64,000 nt of DNA, from NCBI GenBank assembly GCA_036004405.1, contig DASYRM010000037.1, forward strand, positions 124,001 through 188,000. The letters are read 5' to 3'. The translations under genes were made by a program, and so were the position numbers. Shown piece after piece: positions 8,380 to 17,416 of this stretch (the first letter of the stretch is position 1; every line of letters starts with the position of its first letter). The notes beneath the pieces were generated by a model that saw only the letters and a list, made by a program, of their open reading frames with translations, was not told the origin of the DNA and made no database searches. This DNA is from DASYRM01 sp036004405 (lineage in GTDB: Bacteria > Acidobacteriota > Vicinamibacteria > Vicinamibacterales > UBA2999).

Positions 8380-10206
8380 TCAGTTCACTCCGAAGACCAG
8401 CAGCACGTTGCCCGGAATCCCGACGATGCCGCCGTAGCCCGAGGTGACGATCAGCAGACCACCGGCCACGATCGGACCGGGGCCGTCGATGCTGCCGCCC
8501 TTGGCCGCCACTCCGTTCACCGTCGGGAATTCCCGGTTGGTATCGAACTGCCACAGCAGGGTGCCGTCGTCGGCGGCGTAGGCCCGCACGCCGCCGTCCT
8601 GCGATCCCGACAGCACCGCGCCGGGGATGGCCGTGACGGCGGCGCCTTGTGCCGCGCTGCACTCGAGCCCCGTCGCCCCGCACAGCGGAGGCTCGGGCGC
8701 CTTGCGCCACGCCACCTCACCGGTCGCCAGGTTCACGGCCACGATGCCGCCCGGCGGCGCTTTCGATCTCAGCCCGTTGGCGCCGAAGTACGCCTGGCGT
8801 CCGTCCACGGCCGCGCCCCATTGCCCACCGAGCCCGGTGCCCTCGGTGATGCGCTGCTGCCATCGGATGGCGCCCTCCGCGGCCGGGTCGAGCCCCCACG
8901 CCATGCCGGACTTCTGCGGCACGACGAGCCGGTCGCGCCCCGCGACTGTGACGAGGATCGGCGATGCCGAGAAGTCGTGGTCCGGCCCGAGCACTGCCGG
9001 ACAGTTGGGGTTGCCCGTATTCGTGGGGGCGCATCCCAGCGTCCATCCATCGTTCGGCGTCAGCTGCCGCGCCCAGCGCACGCGCCCGCTCTTGATGTCG
9101 AGCGCGACGATGGCGTCGGTCATCGGCTGTGGCGGGTCGGCGTAGCCGTTGCCCGTTCCCACGTAGAGCGCGCCGCGGCGGACGTCGATGGTGGCGGCCG
9201 CCCAGATGCCGCCGCCCGCGGGACCCCACAGCGGCACACCCGAGGCGTTCCGGCCGCGAGACTTCCGCTCGCCGATGGTGTAGGTTTTCCACACGACGGC
9301 GCCGGTATCGGCGTCGAGCGCCGAGAGGCTGCCACGGAAGGTGCAGCACTCGTACTGCGGTCGCCCACCCTGCACTTCTTCGTTGAGCCCCTGCACGGGC
9401 ACGAACACGCGGCCGTCGTAGAACGTCAGCGCGCCGGTGATGGCGGCGAACGGGTGGTCGTCGACGTGGCGCGTCCAGATCGCTTGACCAGTGGTGGCAT
9501 CGACGGCGTACGCGTTCGCGCGCAGATCGCCGAACAGGACCGCCCACCCGCGACCGCCGGTCCGCGTGCGATACGGCGCGACGGTGAGCGCGGTGCGGAC
9601 CGTCGCCTGCGCGCGGAACGACCAGAAGGCGCATCCCGTGCGCACGTCGAGTGCATGCACCTCGCCGGTGTCGCTCGCCACGAACAAGCGGTTGCCGACC
9701 AGCGCCGGCTGGGCCCGCGCCGATGTGGCGTCGGCGAAGCCGAACGCCCATTTCAACTTCAGCCGTGGCAGGTCCGCGGCGGCGAGGCCGCCGTTCTTCG
9801 CGAAGCGCGTGTTGTCGAGCCCGTTGCCCCACCCGTTCCAATCGCCGGCCTGCACGTCGCCTTGAAATGTCGGCGATGACTGGCAGCGCGTCACCGACGC
9901 CGCGGGCGGCTCACTGCGCAGGGGCCGTCCTCCCAGGAACTCGGCGACGGCCCGGCGTTCGGCGTCGCTCAGCGGCGTGGCCTGAATCCGCATCTTGCCG
10001 TTGAGCAGGATGTTGAGGATCGCCTCGGGGGAATACCGCCGAAGCGCGTCGATCGACGGGGCGGCTGCCGGCTGTGCGGCGTTCGCCGGCGCATGACAGC
10101 CGGCGCAGCTGGCGCGAAACGCCGGCGGCGCCTCCTGTGCCGTCACGTGAAGCGCGCCGGCCAGAAGCAGTGCTCCGACGATCGAAAGCCGGTGGAGGTG
10201 CGTCAT
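8380..10206 (-). CDS. PQQ-dependent dehydrogenase with N-terminal cytochrome c (polyvinyl-alcohol-dehydrogenase-like)
   Basis: 608 residues: signal peptide to about residue 24, a cytochrome c domain with CAGCH (C34, C37, H38), then a PQQ eight-bladed propeller. Propeller repeats include LVGNRLFVASDTGEVHALD, AYAVDATTGQAIW, GSLSALDADTGAVVWKTYT and VALDIKSGRVRWAR. The order haem then PQQ is the one known for cytochrome-fused polyvinyl alcohol dehydrogenases; classical quinohaemoprotein alcohol dehydrogenases carry the haem at the C-terminus. It probably oxidises an alcohol or related substrate in the periplasm and passes electrons through its own haem. It lies in the seven-gene operon, 6 bp after the amidohydrolase. 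Confidence 0.85.
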   Translation of the reverse strand: MTHLHRLSIVGALLLAGALHVTAQEAPPAFRASCAGCHAPANAAQPAAAPSIDALRRYSPEAILNILLNGKMRIQATPLSDAERRAVAEFLGGRPLRSEPPAASVTRCQSSPTFQGDVQAGDWNGWGNGLDNTRFAKNGGLAAADLPRLKLKWAFGFADATSARAQPALVGNRLFVASDTGEVHALDVRTGCAFWSFRAQATVRTALTVAPYRTRTGGRGWAVLFGDLRANAYAVDATTGQAIWTRHVDDHPFAAITGALTFYDGRVFVPVQGLNEEVQGGRPQYECCTFRGSLSALDADTGAVVWKTYTIGERKSRGRNASGVPLWGPAGGGIWAAATIDVRRGALYVGTGNGYADPPQPMTDAIVALDIKSGRVRWARQLTPNDGWTLGCAPTNTGNPNCPAVLGPDHDFSASPILVTVAGRDRLVVPQKSGMAWGLDPAAEGAIRWQQRITEGTGLGGQWGAAVDGRQAYFGANGLRSKAPPGGIVAVNLATGEVAWRKAPEPPLCGATGLECSAAQGAAVTAIPGAVLSGSQDGGVRAYAADDGTLLWQFDTNREFPTVNGVAAKGGSIDGPGPIVAGGLLIVTSGYGGIVGIPGNVLLVFGVN

Positions 10207-10212
10207 CGCGCG

Positions 10213-11571
10213 CTACTTGTATCGCCGCCCGTGGCGGATGACGACGATCGGCGCGCGCAGGACGTCGATGTGCCGCAGCGGATCGCCACCAACCGCGATC
10301 ACGTCGGCATATTTTCCGGCGGCGACCGACCCCGAGTCGCGGTCCGCCCCCATCATCATCGCCGCGTCGAGCGTCATGCGCCGCAGCACCCACATCGGAT
10401 CCATCCCCAGCACGCGTACCCACAGGTCGGCGTCCATCCAGGTGGAATGGCGCGCGAACTGGCCGGCGCTGCCTTCGTCGGTGCCGAAGACGAGCTCGAC
10501 GCCGGCCTCACGCATCTGCCCCACTTTCCGCTTCACGATGGCTTCGGCGTCCGCGCGCGGCGCCCGCGGCTGATAGGCGGCCCAGCCCGCCTTCACTTCG
10601 GCGACGAGCGGAGCGGGCAGGCCGAGATAGTTCTCGAAGTCGTCGATGATCTCGGGCTTCGACGAGAAGTAGGCGGCGTTGAGCAGCCCGTTGGCGCCGA
10701 CAGTCGGCGTCCAATACAGCGGTGGCCCCCGTTTCACCCGCGCCCGCAGCGCCTCCATGATGTCGGGCGCGTACTCAGGGCTGTCGATGCCGATGTGCTG
10801 GAAGTCGTCGATGCCCATCTGCACCCCGAGCCGCACCTCGGCGTCGGTCTGCCCGTGCATGGCCACTTTCCTTCCGCGGGCATGCGCTTCGGTCACGATT
10901 GCGGTCCGCTCCTCGGGCGACATGCGTTCGGCAAAGAAGATCTTCACGACGTCTACGCCGTCGTCGAGCAGACGGCGCGTTTTGCTGCGGGCGTCATCGG
11001 CGCCGTCGATCGGCTGGAACTGGCTGGTGATCGACGTCTGGTTCGCCGCCAGCTTGGCGAGCGCGGGACCGGCGGCATAGATCGTCGGTCCTGGGAGCGC
11101 GCCGTCGGCGACGCGACGTTTGACGCCGAGCACGGCTGCCGCCGGAGCCGCGAGATCGCGCACGCTCGTCACCCCGCCCATCAGCATCTGGCGCGCCGAG
11201 GCGGGGATCGTGACTGGTTCGAACTCCGCGTCGTGCTTGAACCAGGCCCCAGGGTTGGGGTGGCCGCTGTAGATCAGGTGCACGTGCAGATCCCACAGCC
11301 CCGGTAGCACGGTCATGCCTTCGGTGGAAATCGACTCGTAGCCTGCCGGCACGGGCAGCGTCGCCACCGTGCCGACGCGCTGGATGCGATCGCCCCGGAT
11401 CAGGACGACGCTGTCGCGCACGAGCGCGCCGCCGCTGCCGTCAATGAGCGTGCCGCCGACCAGTGCCAGCCCCTTGGCCGGCGATTGCGCGGCGGCACTC
11501 GGCTGGCGGCCGCTGACGAGCAGCACCAGCGCGCACAGTGACGCGGAAAGGGACGCGAGCCGGGCGGTCAT
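10213..11571 (-). CDS. Exported amidohydrolase-family protein (metal-dependent hydrolase)
   Basis: 452 residues with a signal peptide (to about residue 29). The composite amidohydrolase fold is clear: N-terminal beta domain (LVGGTLIDGSG), HVH metal motif (H96, H98) in GLWDLHVHLI, a lysine in DVVKIFF that could be carboxylated, later histidines in VAMHGQTD and DDFQHIG, an aspartate in VFGTDEGS, and a closing GSVAAGKYADVIAVGGDPL. It resembles the imidazolonepropionase/prolidase-like subgroup common in secreted acidobacterial sets. The substrate is not deducible. It lies in the operon between a GxW gene (9 bp upstream) and the PQQ dehydrogenase (6 bp downstream). Confidence 0.83.
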   Translation of the reverse strand: MTARLASLSASLCALVLLVSGRQPSAAAQSPAKGLALVGGTLIDGSGGALVRDSVVLIRGDRIQRVGTVATLPVPAGYESISTEGMTVLPGLWDLHVHLIYSGHPNPGAWFKHDAEFEPVTIPASARQMLMGGVTSVRDLAAPAAAVLGVKRRVADGALPGPTIYAAGPALAKLAANQTSITSQFQPIDGADDARSKTRRLLDDGVDVVKIFFAERMSPEERTAIVTEAHARGRKVAMHGQTDAEVRLGVQMGIDDFQHIGIDSPEYAPDIMEALRARVKRGPPLYWTPTVGANGLLNAAYFSSKPEIIDDFENYLGLPAPLVAEVKAGWAAYQPRAPRADAEAIVKRKVGQMREAGVELVFGTDEGSAGQFARHSTWMDADLWVRVLGMDPMWVLRRMTLDAAMMMGADRDSGSVAAGKYADVIAVGGDPLRHIDVLRAPIVVIRHGRRYK

Positions 11572-11580
11572 CGCCGCATT

Positions 11581-12408
11581 CTACGGCTGGGCGGGCTTCT
11601 TCCAGCGCGAGTAGTCGGCTTTCAGCAGGTTGCGCGGATCGGACGGCGAGATGTGGTGGCGGACGCCGTTGGCATCCTCGAGGCACTCGTCCTCGATGAT
11701 GCGGGCGCCCGGCTGCATGACGCGATACAGCGTGGTGCGCAGCGTCCAGGGCCGGGTGTAGACCATCGGGTCTTCCATTCGTGCTTCGTACTCGAGCGTG
11801 TTCGCGCTGGTCAGCCGATATTTCTCGACCACGTGGAACTCGGTGCTGTGGAAGTTGCCCGCCTGGTCGAGCCACGCCAGGTCCGTCATCGCCACGACGT
11901 CGGCAATCAGCGTGTCGAACTGCCAGCGGTATCGCGTGTCGCCCATCCACCAATCGGTGGCGTCGAAGTGCGGCCGCCCTTCGGGATGGAACACGCGGAA
12001 CGCGTGATTCTCCTGGTAGACGATGGCGAAGTTGCCGGGGCTCTGCAGGATCTGCAGCGGCATCGGCACGTACGTCGCGCGCGGCAGGCCCGCCTGATAG
12101 CACTTCAGCGAGGGATCGGCCGTCGCTCGGTTCCGGTAATTCTGCTGCCGGCGGGGGAGCGCCTCGGGTTTGTACGGAATCTTTCCGTCGGGCGGATCGA
12201 CAACCAAGCGTTCGACGTTCTGGTCGGCGCTGCCCCGCACCTGCCAGATGCCGCGAAAGTCGGGCGTCTTGCCGTCCCAGAGGCGAGCGGGAGCAAACGG
12301 CGCTACGCGGCCGGCGTTTTGCGCGACAGAGTCAGACGCCGGCGCCGCGAGCAGGCAGGCGATCGTCGCCGAACAGAGCGCGAGCTGGACGACCCGCCCC
12401 CAGGTCAC
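11581..12408 (-). CDS. GxW-family secreted protein of unknown function
   Basis: 275 residues, GTG start (MTWGRVVQLALCS) overlapping the previous stop by 3 bp (GTGA). Signal peptide to about residue 30. It shows the family signature seen repeatedly in this window: DFRGIWQVRG near the N-terminus, a mid-protein cysteine before an LPRATYVPMP stretch, RWQFDTLIADVV, TWLD-like AWLDQAGNFHS, EARMEDPMVYTRPW, and a late Cys (IEDECLED). No catalytic motif is known to me. The gene is in the seven-gene operon directly after a sister GxW gene, so the pair is probably a tandem duplication that has diverged. Confidence 0.72.
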   Translation of the reverse strand: MTWGRVVQLALCSATIACLLAAPASDSVAQNAGRVAPFAPARLWDGKTPDFRGIWQVRGSADQNVERLVVDPPDGKIPYKPEALPRRQQNYRNRATADPSLKCYQAGLPRATYVPMPLQILQSPGNFAIVYQENHAFRVFHPEGRPHFDATDWWMGDTRYRWQFDTLIADVVAMTDLAWLDQAGNFHSTEFHVVEKYRLTSANTLEYEARMEDPMVYTRPWTLRTTLYRVMQPGARIIEDECLEDANGVRHHISPSDPRNLLKADYSRWKKPAQP

Positions 12409-13262
12409 TTGGCCCTCCGCTTCTTGCCGCCGTCTTCGTCCGTGTAGTGCTGCAGGCTGCGTTCGCCTTCGAGACAGCTGTACTCGAGGATCTGCTGATC
12501 CGTTGGCACCCGCTTCAACGTGAAGCGGAATTCGATCGGCTTCACGAACACGGTCGGATCCGTGACCGTGGCCTCGTAGAGGATGGTGTCGCGGTCGATC
12601 AGCCTGAAGCGCTCGACGACGTGCTCGTTCGCGTCGACGAAGTTGCCGGCCATGTCGAGCCAGGTGCGCCCGTTGAAGTTGCTCACGTCCACCACGAACG
12701 TGTCGCCGTCCCAACGACCGCGGGAGTCGCCGTCCCACGCCCAGTAGTTTTTCGGGTGGGGGCTGTTGTCGGTGGGGATGATGCGCACGTCGTGCATCGC
12801 CTCGTGCAGCAGGGCCACGTACTTTTCGTCCTGGATGATCTGCACGGGGTAGAGGCCGCCCGGCTGGTCGAGTGATCGCGGCACGCCTGGCAGGTGGCAT
12901 CGGGCCTCGGGGTCCTCGTACCCGCGCTTCAGACGGTCCTGCCGTTCGGCCTCGGCCTCCGGCGTGTACTCGTAGCGCGGCGCGGCGGGAGGTCCGCCGC
13001 CCGCCCTGCCGCCGCGGCCGTCGCCCCGGCCGCCGCCCGGCGCAGCGAAGTTGGTTCCGTCGAGCGAGCCGATGAAGAGCCCCTGAAACCCGCCGGCGCT
13101 CTTGAGCCAGAGCCCTTGCAGGTCCGGATGTCCGTCGGGGAGTCGGGGCAGACCGGCGCCGGCGGCGACTGCCGGCGGCGGTGTCCGCTGCGCCGAGAGC
13201 GGCAGCAGGCGCGAGCCGGCGATCAGCGCGCAGATTGCGGCCGCCAGGAGTGCGCTTCTCAC
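12405..13262 (-). CDS. GxW-family secreted protein of unknown function
   Basis: 285 residues using the GTG at 13262, which overlaps the upstream DUF6152 stop (GTGA); an upstream in-frame extension has no signal peptide at its start and reads through the DUF6152 gene, so it is rejected. Signal peptide to about residue 28. Signature segments: DGHPDLQGLWLKSAGG, a Gly/Arg-rich linker, CHLPGVPRSLD, SRGRWDGDTFVVDV, NGRTWLDMAGNF, EATVTDPTVFVKP and LEYSCLEGE. The pair of well-conserved cysteines (one in CHLPGVPR, one in EYSC) suggests a structural disulphide. Function unknown. Confidence 0.75.
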   Translation of the reverse strand: MRSALLAAAICALIAGSRLLPLSAQRTPPPAVAAGAGLPRLPDGHPDLQGLWLKSAGGFQGLFIGSLDGTNFAAPGGGRGDGRGGRAGGGPPAAPRYEYTPEAEAERQDRLKRGYEDPEARCHLPGVPRSLDQPGGLYPVQIIQDEKYVALLHEAMHDVRIIPTDNSPHPKNYWAWDGDSRGRWDGDTFVVDVSNFNGRTWLDMAGNFVDANEHVVERFRLIDRDTILYEATVTDPTVFVKPIEFRFTLKRVPTDQQILEYSCLEGERSLQHYTDEDGGKKRRAK

Positions 13263-13717
13263 TTGTTCGTCCCGGGTGTGCCGGCGGGTGTCCCCGATGA
13301 ACCGGCGAACACCTTGCGCCCATCGGCCAAGCCGACCGTCGCGGCGTTGGCGGTGTTCGAGCCGTCCTTCGCCTTGTAGCCCTCGACCGTGATCTCGTCC
13401 CCCGGTTTCAGCGACCGCTTGGTCCATCCGAGCCGCATCAGACCGTTGGGATTGGAGGTCTCGACCATCCACCGGGCGGTCTGGCCATCCTCGCCCGTGA
13501 CATCCATCGTGATCCAGCCGTGAGGATTGATCATTTCCCACTGCACGACCACGCCTTTGAGCGTCACCGGTTTCTGAAAGTCGAATTCGGCGGCGAACGA
13601 GTGGTGCGCCGACACCGCGGCGCCATTTGACGTCAGGGCTACCATTGCCGCCAGGAATACGCCGACGATCGGTTTCACGGGACGTGATTCTGTTCGATGG
13701 TCAGGCGCGTCGCTCAT
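13259..13717 (-). CDS. DUF6152 family secreted protein
   Basis: 152 residues, or about 139 if the GTG at 13678 (VKPIVGVFLAA) is used. A signal peptide ends just before HHSFAAEFD, the family hallmark. The body (KPVTLKGVVVQWEMINPHGWITMDV, given in two parts: KPVTLKGVVVQ and WEMINPHGWITMDV) has the NPH motif shared with the two other DUF6152 copies here; it is a small all-beta fold of unknown role. It is the first gene of the seven-gene minus-strand operon, and a 19-bp perfect palindrome lies 19 bp upstream, between it and the divergent LysR gene. Confidence 0.8.
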   Translation of the reverse strand: MSDAPDHRTESRPVKPIVGVFLAAMVALTSNGAAVSAHHSFAAEFDFQKPVTLKGVVVQWEMINPHGWITMDVTGEDGQTARWMVETSNPNGLMRLGWTKRSLKPGDEITVEGYKAKDGSNTANAATVGLADGRKVFAGSSGTPAGTPGTNK

Positions 13718-13735
13718 GAATCGTCCCGATGCGAG

Positions 13736-13754
13736 GTATCGGCGTGGCCGATAC
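13736..13754. promoter_or_regulatory. Predicted LysR-type operator (perfect palindrome)
   Basis: GTATCGGC-N3-GCCGATAC is a perfect 8-3-8 inverted repeat in the 44-bp gap between the divergent DUF6152 operon and the LysR gene. It contains T-N11-A (T13739, A13751), the LysR-type box. It ends 7 bp before the LysR ATG, a position suited to autorepression and control of the divergent operon. The same element with one mismatch occurs at 24788-24812. Confidence 0.7.
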
Positions 13755-13761
13755 GTGACCC

Positions 13762-14727
13762 ATGGACCTGCACCTGTTCGATCTCAACCTGCTTGTGGCC
13801 CTCGATGCGCTGTTGACCGAGCGGAACGTGACGCGGGCCGGGAATCGGCTGAACCTGAGTCAGTCGGCGATGAGCGGCGCGCTCGCGCGACTGCGCCACT
13901 ACTTCCACGACGAGCTGCTGGTGCCGGTCGGCCGCCAGATGGTGCTGACGCCGATGGCCGAGGGCCTGGTGGGGCCAGTGCGGGACATCCTGCTGCAGAT
14001 CCGCGGCACGCTGGGATCGAAGCCTCAATTCGATCCGGCCACCGCCACCCGCCATCTGTCGTTGGCGGTCAGCGACTACGTAACTGAGATCCTCATGGCC
14101 GACGTGTTGCGGGCCGCTCGTTGCGAGGCGCCGCACATCACGTTCGAGCTGCGGCCGGTGGGCCGCCGCGCCGGCGAGGATCTCGAGAGCGGCGAGCTCG
14201 ATTTTCTCATCGCGCCGGAGGGGTACGTGTCGTCGTCGCAGCCCACCGACGTGCTGTTCGAGGATACCTACACCTGCGTCGTCTGGGCCGGGAGCAAAGC
14301 GGTGGGCAAGACGATCACGCTCGAGCAGTACCTCGAGCTCGGACACGTGGTCGTGAACGTGGCCGGCAACGAACCGCCCGCGAATTACGACGAGCAGTTT
14401 CTGCGGCGGGCCAATTTCAAGCGTCGCGTCGAGGTGTCGGTGCCGACTTTCAGTCTGGCGCCGCAGCTGGTGGTCGGCACGGATCGCGTTGCCACGATTA
14501 CCACGCGCCTCGCGGCGAAGTGCGCCGAGATCCTGCCGCTCCGTCTGCTGCCGCTGCCGATCGCGATGCCGCCGATGGTCGAAATGCTGCAGTGGCACAA
14601 GGTGCACGAGTACGACCCCGCGCACCACTGGTTCCGCGGTCTCCTCAGGACCGTCGTGCAGCAGCTGCCGTCACAGCCGCCGGTGATCCGCGGCGGCCGC
14701 GCGGCTCGCGTCAGCGCCCGCTCTTGA
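13762..14727 (+). CDS. LysR-family transcriptional regulator (NodD-like subgroup)
   Basis: 321 residues. The N-terminal winged helix-turn-helix (residues 1-60: LDLNLLVALDALLTERNVT, then RLNLSQSAMSGALARLR) is followed by a LysR substrate-binding domain (about 90-300). The opening FDLNLL and the overall pattern match NodD/SyrM-like regulators, which often sense aromatic or flavonoid compounds. It is divergent from the seven-gene exported oxidation operon, with a perfect T-N11-A palindrome between them, so it probably regulates that operon and itself. The inducer is unknown. Confidence 0.88.
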   Translation: MDLHLFDLNLLVALDALLTERNVTRAGNRLNLSQSAMSGALARLRHYFHDELLVPVGRQMVLTPMAEGLVGPVRDILLQIRGTLGSKPQFDPATATRHLSLAVSDYVTEILMADVLRAARCEAPHITFELRPVGRRAGEDLESGELDFLIAPEGYVSSSQPTDVLFEDTYTCVVWAGSKAVGKTITLEQYLELGHVVVNVAGNEPPANYDEQFLRRANFKRRVEVSVPTFSLAPQLVVGTDRVATITTRLAAKCAEILPLRLLPLPIAMPPMVEMLQWHKVHEYDPAHHWFRGLLRTVVQQLPSQPPVIRGGRAARVSARS

Positions 14728-16603
14728 GGCTGTCGTACACGGCGGTCACGAACATCTCGGTCGTCCACGACCCGGTGTTGGCGCCGTACTGCGTGTCGTA
14801 GTCGGCCGTCACCCGCGCCGCCTTCACCTGCGCCAGCGTCGCGCCGGCGGCGATCATCGCTTTGACGCGGTCGCGGACGATCACGACCATGTCGCGGTAC
14901 TCGACCACCTCGTGTTCGTCGGCGAGGTAGCCGTGGCCCGGCACCACGTAGGTGCCTTCTTCTCCCTGGTGCCGGTAGACCGTCTTCTTCAGGATCTCGT
15001 TCAAGGCGCGGATCTCGCCCTGGACCGAGCCGCCGTTCTTGACGTCGATGAGGGGGTACTGAGTGGTGGTGAAGATGTCGCCCGCCACGATGACGTCGGC
15101 GCGGCGGAAGTGAATCAGGCTGTCGCCGTCGGTCACCGCGTCCTTCTGGTAGAAGAATTCGATGGCGTCGCCGTTGTGGAACTTGCGACGCCGATCCTCG
15201 AGGTAGGTGTCGGCGGGCACCGCGGCGGCTGGGGCGTTGGCCGCCTGCATGCGGACCTGCACGTTGACGTGCGCCATCATCGTCGCGTGCGCCCCCGGAT
15301 CGCTGAAGAAGCCGGTGACGCCGCGCGGGGCGGCCTGCACGAAGAACGAGCCGAGCAGGCTCGGATCCTGACCCGCGTCGCCGAGCCGCGCGTTCCCGCC
15401 CGTGTGCTCGCTTCGGAAGCTGGTGTTGGCGATGAACTGGATCGGTTTGCTGGTCAGACCTCGGATCGCCGCGATCACCTTGTCCGCGAGCTTCCCCTCG
15501 CCCGTGTCGACCACGAACGCGCCTTGATCGCCGGTCTGCACGACGATGTTGGCGCCGTCGCCCACCAGCATGTAGACGTTGTCGCGCACCGGCAGGACGT
15601 GGATGCTGCCGTCGCGCGGCTCGCGACCGGTGCCCTTGCTCGTTTCCGGCGCGCGACCGGCCGCCGGCGAGAGCAGTGCACGCCCTTCAGCGTCCGTGCT
15701 CGTCCCCAGCCGTGCGTCCAGTTCCGGATACATCGTCACCGCGCCCAGCAGCCCCGCCGCGAGCGGAAGCTTGTAGCGGGTCGAGAACTCGTTCACGAAC
15801 GGCTGCTTGCCGAACAGGTAGTGGGGGACGGCGTCGTCCGGCCGATCGAGGATCTGCTCGCCGTCGTCGCAGGCATACAGCCAGGCGCCGGGATCGACCG
15901 GCTGCCGCGCGAAGTCGCTGCTCCGCACCATCGGTTCGGTGAGATACACGGGATCGGAGACCACCGTGACGTTCGTCAGGTGGTCGCCGTGGCGGGTGAA
16001 GAACTCGGTCAGCGTCGCCTGATCGCTCTCCGGCGCGCCGTTGCCGCGCCGGAGCGCGCCGTTCTTCATGTGCGTCGTGCTCACCACCAGCGCGTTGCCG
16101 ACGAACCGTCCCGTCGAGAAACCGCGGAACGTGTGCGGCGCCCACGCCGGTGGGTGCGGCCGGCCGTCCATCCAGATCACGCGATGCCCTTCGGTCGTCT
16201 GCGCCCAGAGATGGATCGCGACCAGCCGCTGCGTGTAGGAGTCGCGCTCCTCCCAGATCCGGAAGTTGCCCAGCGCCCGCATCTGATAGGGCGTGACGTA
16301 GGCCTCGCACTGGTGATGGCGCAGCGTCACCCGCGACGGGTCATACGAGAGCGCCCACAGGCGGCCCGCTTCGTTCAACGGGAAGCCGCCGTAGTCGGCG
16401 ATCTCGGCCCCGGGTCCGCGCTCCATCAGATCCTCGTGGAGTGCCGGCGTCCAGTAGCCGCTCAAGTCGATGGCCGGAGCCTGTCCGGTGGGCGCTCCGG
16501 GGATGACGGGCGCCTGTCCGGCGAGGGTGGTCCCCAGCGCGGCCAGCGCCGCCGCCAGCAAGCCTCTTACGCCTCTCGCGCTTCGCATGTGTCCGCTCCT
16601 CAT
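14711..16603 (-). CDS. Secreted GxW domain fused to an MBL-fold domain
   Basis: 630 residues, starting at the ATG at 16603 that overlaps the upstream stop (ATGA). A signal peptide runs to about residue 29. Residues 40-280 are GxW-family: DLSGYWTPALHEDLMERG, FRIWEERDSYTQ, STGRFVGNALVVSTTH, VVSDPVYLTEPM and WLYACDDGEQ. Residues 330-620 are MBL-like: DNVYMLVGDGANIVVQTGD, GAFVVDTGEG, RRADVIVAGDIFTTTQYP and YVVPGHGYLADEHEV. The normal HxHxDH metal motif is replaced by NTSFRSEHTGGNARLG, so metal binding is probably altered. The C-terminus overlaps the convergent LysR gene by 17 bp. Function unknown. Confidence 0.72.
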   Translation of the reverse strand: MRSGHMRSARGVRGLLAAALAALGTTLAGQAPVIPGAPTGQAPAIDLSGYWTPALHEDLMERGPGAEIADYGGFPLNEAGRLWALSYDPSRVTLRHHQCEAYVTPYQMRALGNFRIWEERDSYTQRLVAIHLWAQTTEGHRVIWMDGRPHPPAWAPHTFRGFSTGRFVGNALVVSTTHMKNGALRRGNGAPESDQATLTEFFTRHGDHLTNVTVVSDPVYLTEPMVRSSDFARQPVDPGAWLYACDDGEQILDRPDDAVPHYLFGKQPFVNEFSTRYKLPLAAGLLGAVTMYPELDARLGTSTDAEGRALLSPAAGRAPETSKGTGREPRDGSIHVLPVRDNVYMLVGDGANIVVQTGDQGAFVVDTGEGKLADKVIAAIRGLTSKPIQFIANTSFRSEHTGGNARLGDAGQDPSLLGSFFVQAAPRGVTGFFSDPGAHATMMAHVNVQVRMQAANAPAAAVPADTYLEDRRRKFHNGDAIEFFYQKDAVTDGDSLIHFRRADVIVAGDIFTTTQYPLIDVKNGGSVQGEIRALNEILKKTVYRHQGEEGTYVVPGHGYLADEHEVVEYRDMVVIVRDRVKAMIAAGATLAQVKAARVTADYDTQYGANTGSWTTEMFVTAVYDSLKSGR

Positions 16604-17385
16604 CGCGCGGCGCACGGCGTCGGGCGCCAGCGCGACGCGTCGGCCTCGCGTTTGAACTGCTGACTCGTCCAGTAGGGGGTCGCCAGGTACTCGGGGTCCA
16701 CAATCTCGCTCGTCACGACCAGCAGCGAGTCGCCGCCGGGGACGTCGAAGCGATCGAAGAACTCGGTCATCACGGCGTTGCCGCTGTAGGGCACGCCGTT
16801 GCGGCTCAGATAGCCGGGCTTCATCTTCGTGGTGATCACCTTGAGCGACCCGCCGGGCGCCGGTCCGAATCCGCGTCCGGCCAGCGCGGCCTGCGGGTAG
16901 TCCCACGAGGCCGTCGAGAGCCCCTGCCAGTCGCCGCCCTCGCCCTGCGGCGGTCCGAATTTGAACAGACGCGTCTGCGTGCCGGCGTCGGTCTCGAGCT
17001 TGAGGGCCGTGTCGTCCTGCCAGGACACGCGCACACGCGTCGGCAGCCGCATCACGCCGGCAGCGCCGTAGGCCTTGCACTGCTCGCCGGCCGCGGCGTC
17101 ACGCGCCGGATCCCAGCTCGCCGCAACCTTGCGTGCCGGAGGAAGCAGCACCACGTTCAGGCTGCCGAAGTCCCCCTTCGCGCCTGTGAACTGACGCTGG
17201 CGCCACTCCTCGGTGATGAGCGACACCCACTGGCCAGTGAGGTCGACTGGCGCCGCGGCGCGCGGTGTGGGCGGCACCGGCGGTCCACCGCGTCCTCCGC
17301 GTTGGGCATCGACACGACCGCTGAACAGCGCCACGGTGACAGCTGCCAGCAACAGCACAGGCGCACGATGTGGTTTCCGTATCAC
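16600..17385 (-). CDS. Divergent GxW-family secreted protein
   Basis: 261 residues from the GTG at 17385 (MIRKPHRAPVLLL); the in-frame stretch upstream is Arg/Ser-rich and antisense to a neighbouring remnant, so it is not used. The signal peptide ends near VDAQ. Family-like segments: PVDLTGQWVSLITEEW, a mid Cys (GEQCKAYGAAG), SLKVITTKMKPGY, VVTSEIVDPEYLATPYW. It lacks the usual GRWxGDTLVV box, so it is a remote member. The stop overlaps the start of the GxW-MBL fusion gene, so the two form an operon. Function unknown. Confidence 0.65.
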   Translation of the reverse strand: MIRKPHRAPVLLLAAVTVALFSGRVDAQRGGRGGPPVPPTPRAAAPVDLTGQWVSLITEEWRQRQFTGAKGDFGSLNVVLLPPARKVAASWDPARDAAAGEQCKAYGAAGVMRLPTRVRVSWQDDTALKLETDAGTQTRLFKFGPPQGEGGDWQGLSTASWDYPQAALAGRGFGPAPGGSLKVITTKMKPGYLSRNGVPYSGNAVMTEFFDRFDVPGGDSLLVVTSEIVDPEYLATPYWTSQQFKREADASRWRPTPCAAR

Positions 17386-17416
17386 GACACCCTCTGCGCA
17401 GAGCTCGCGGTCGCGC

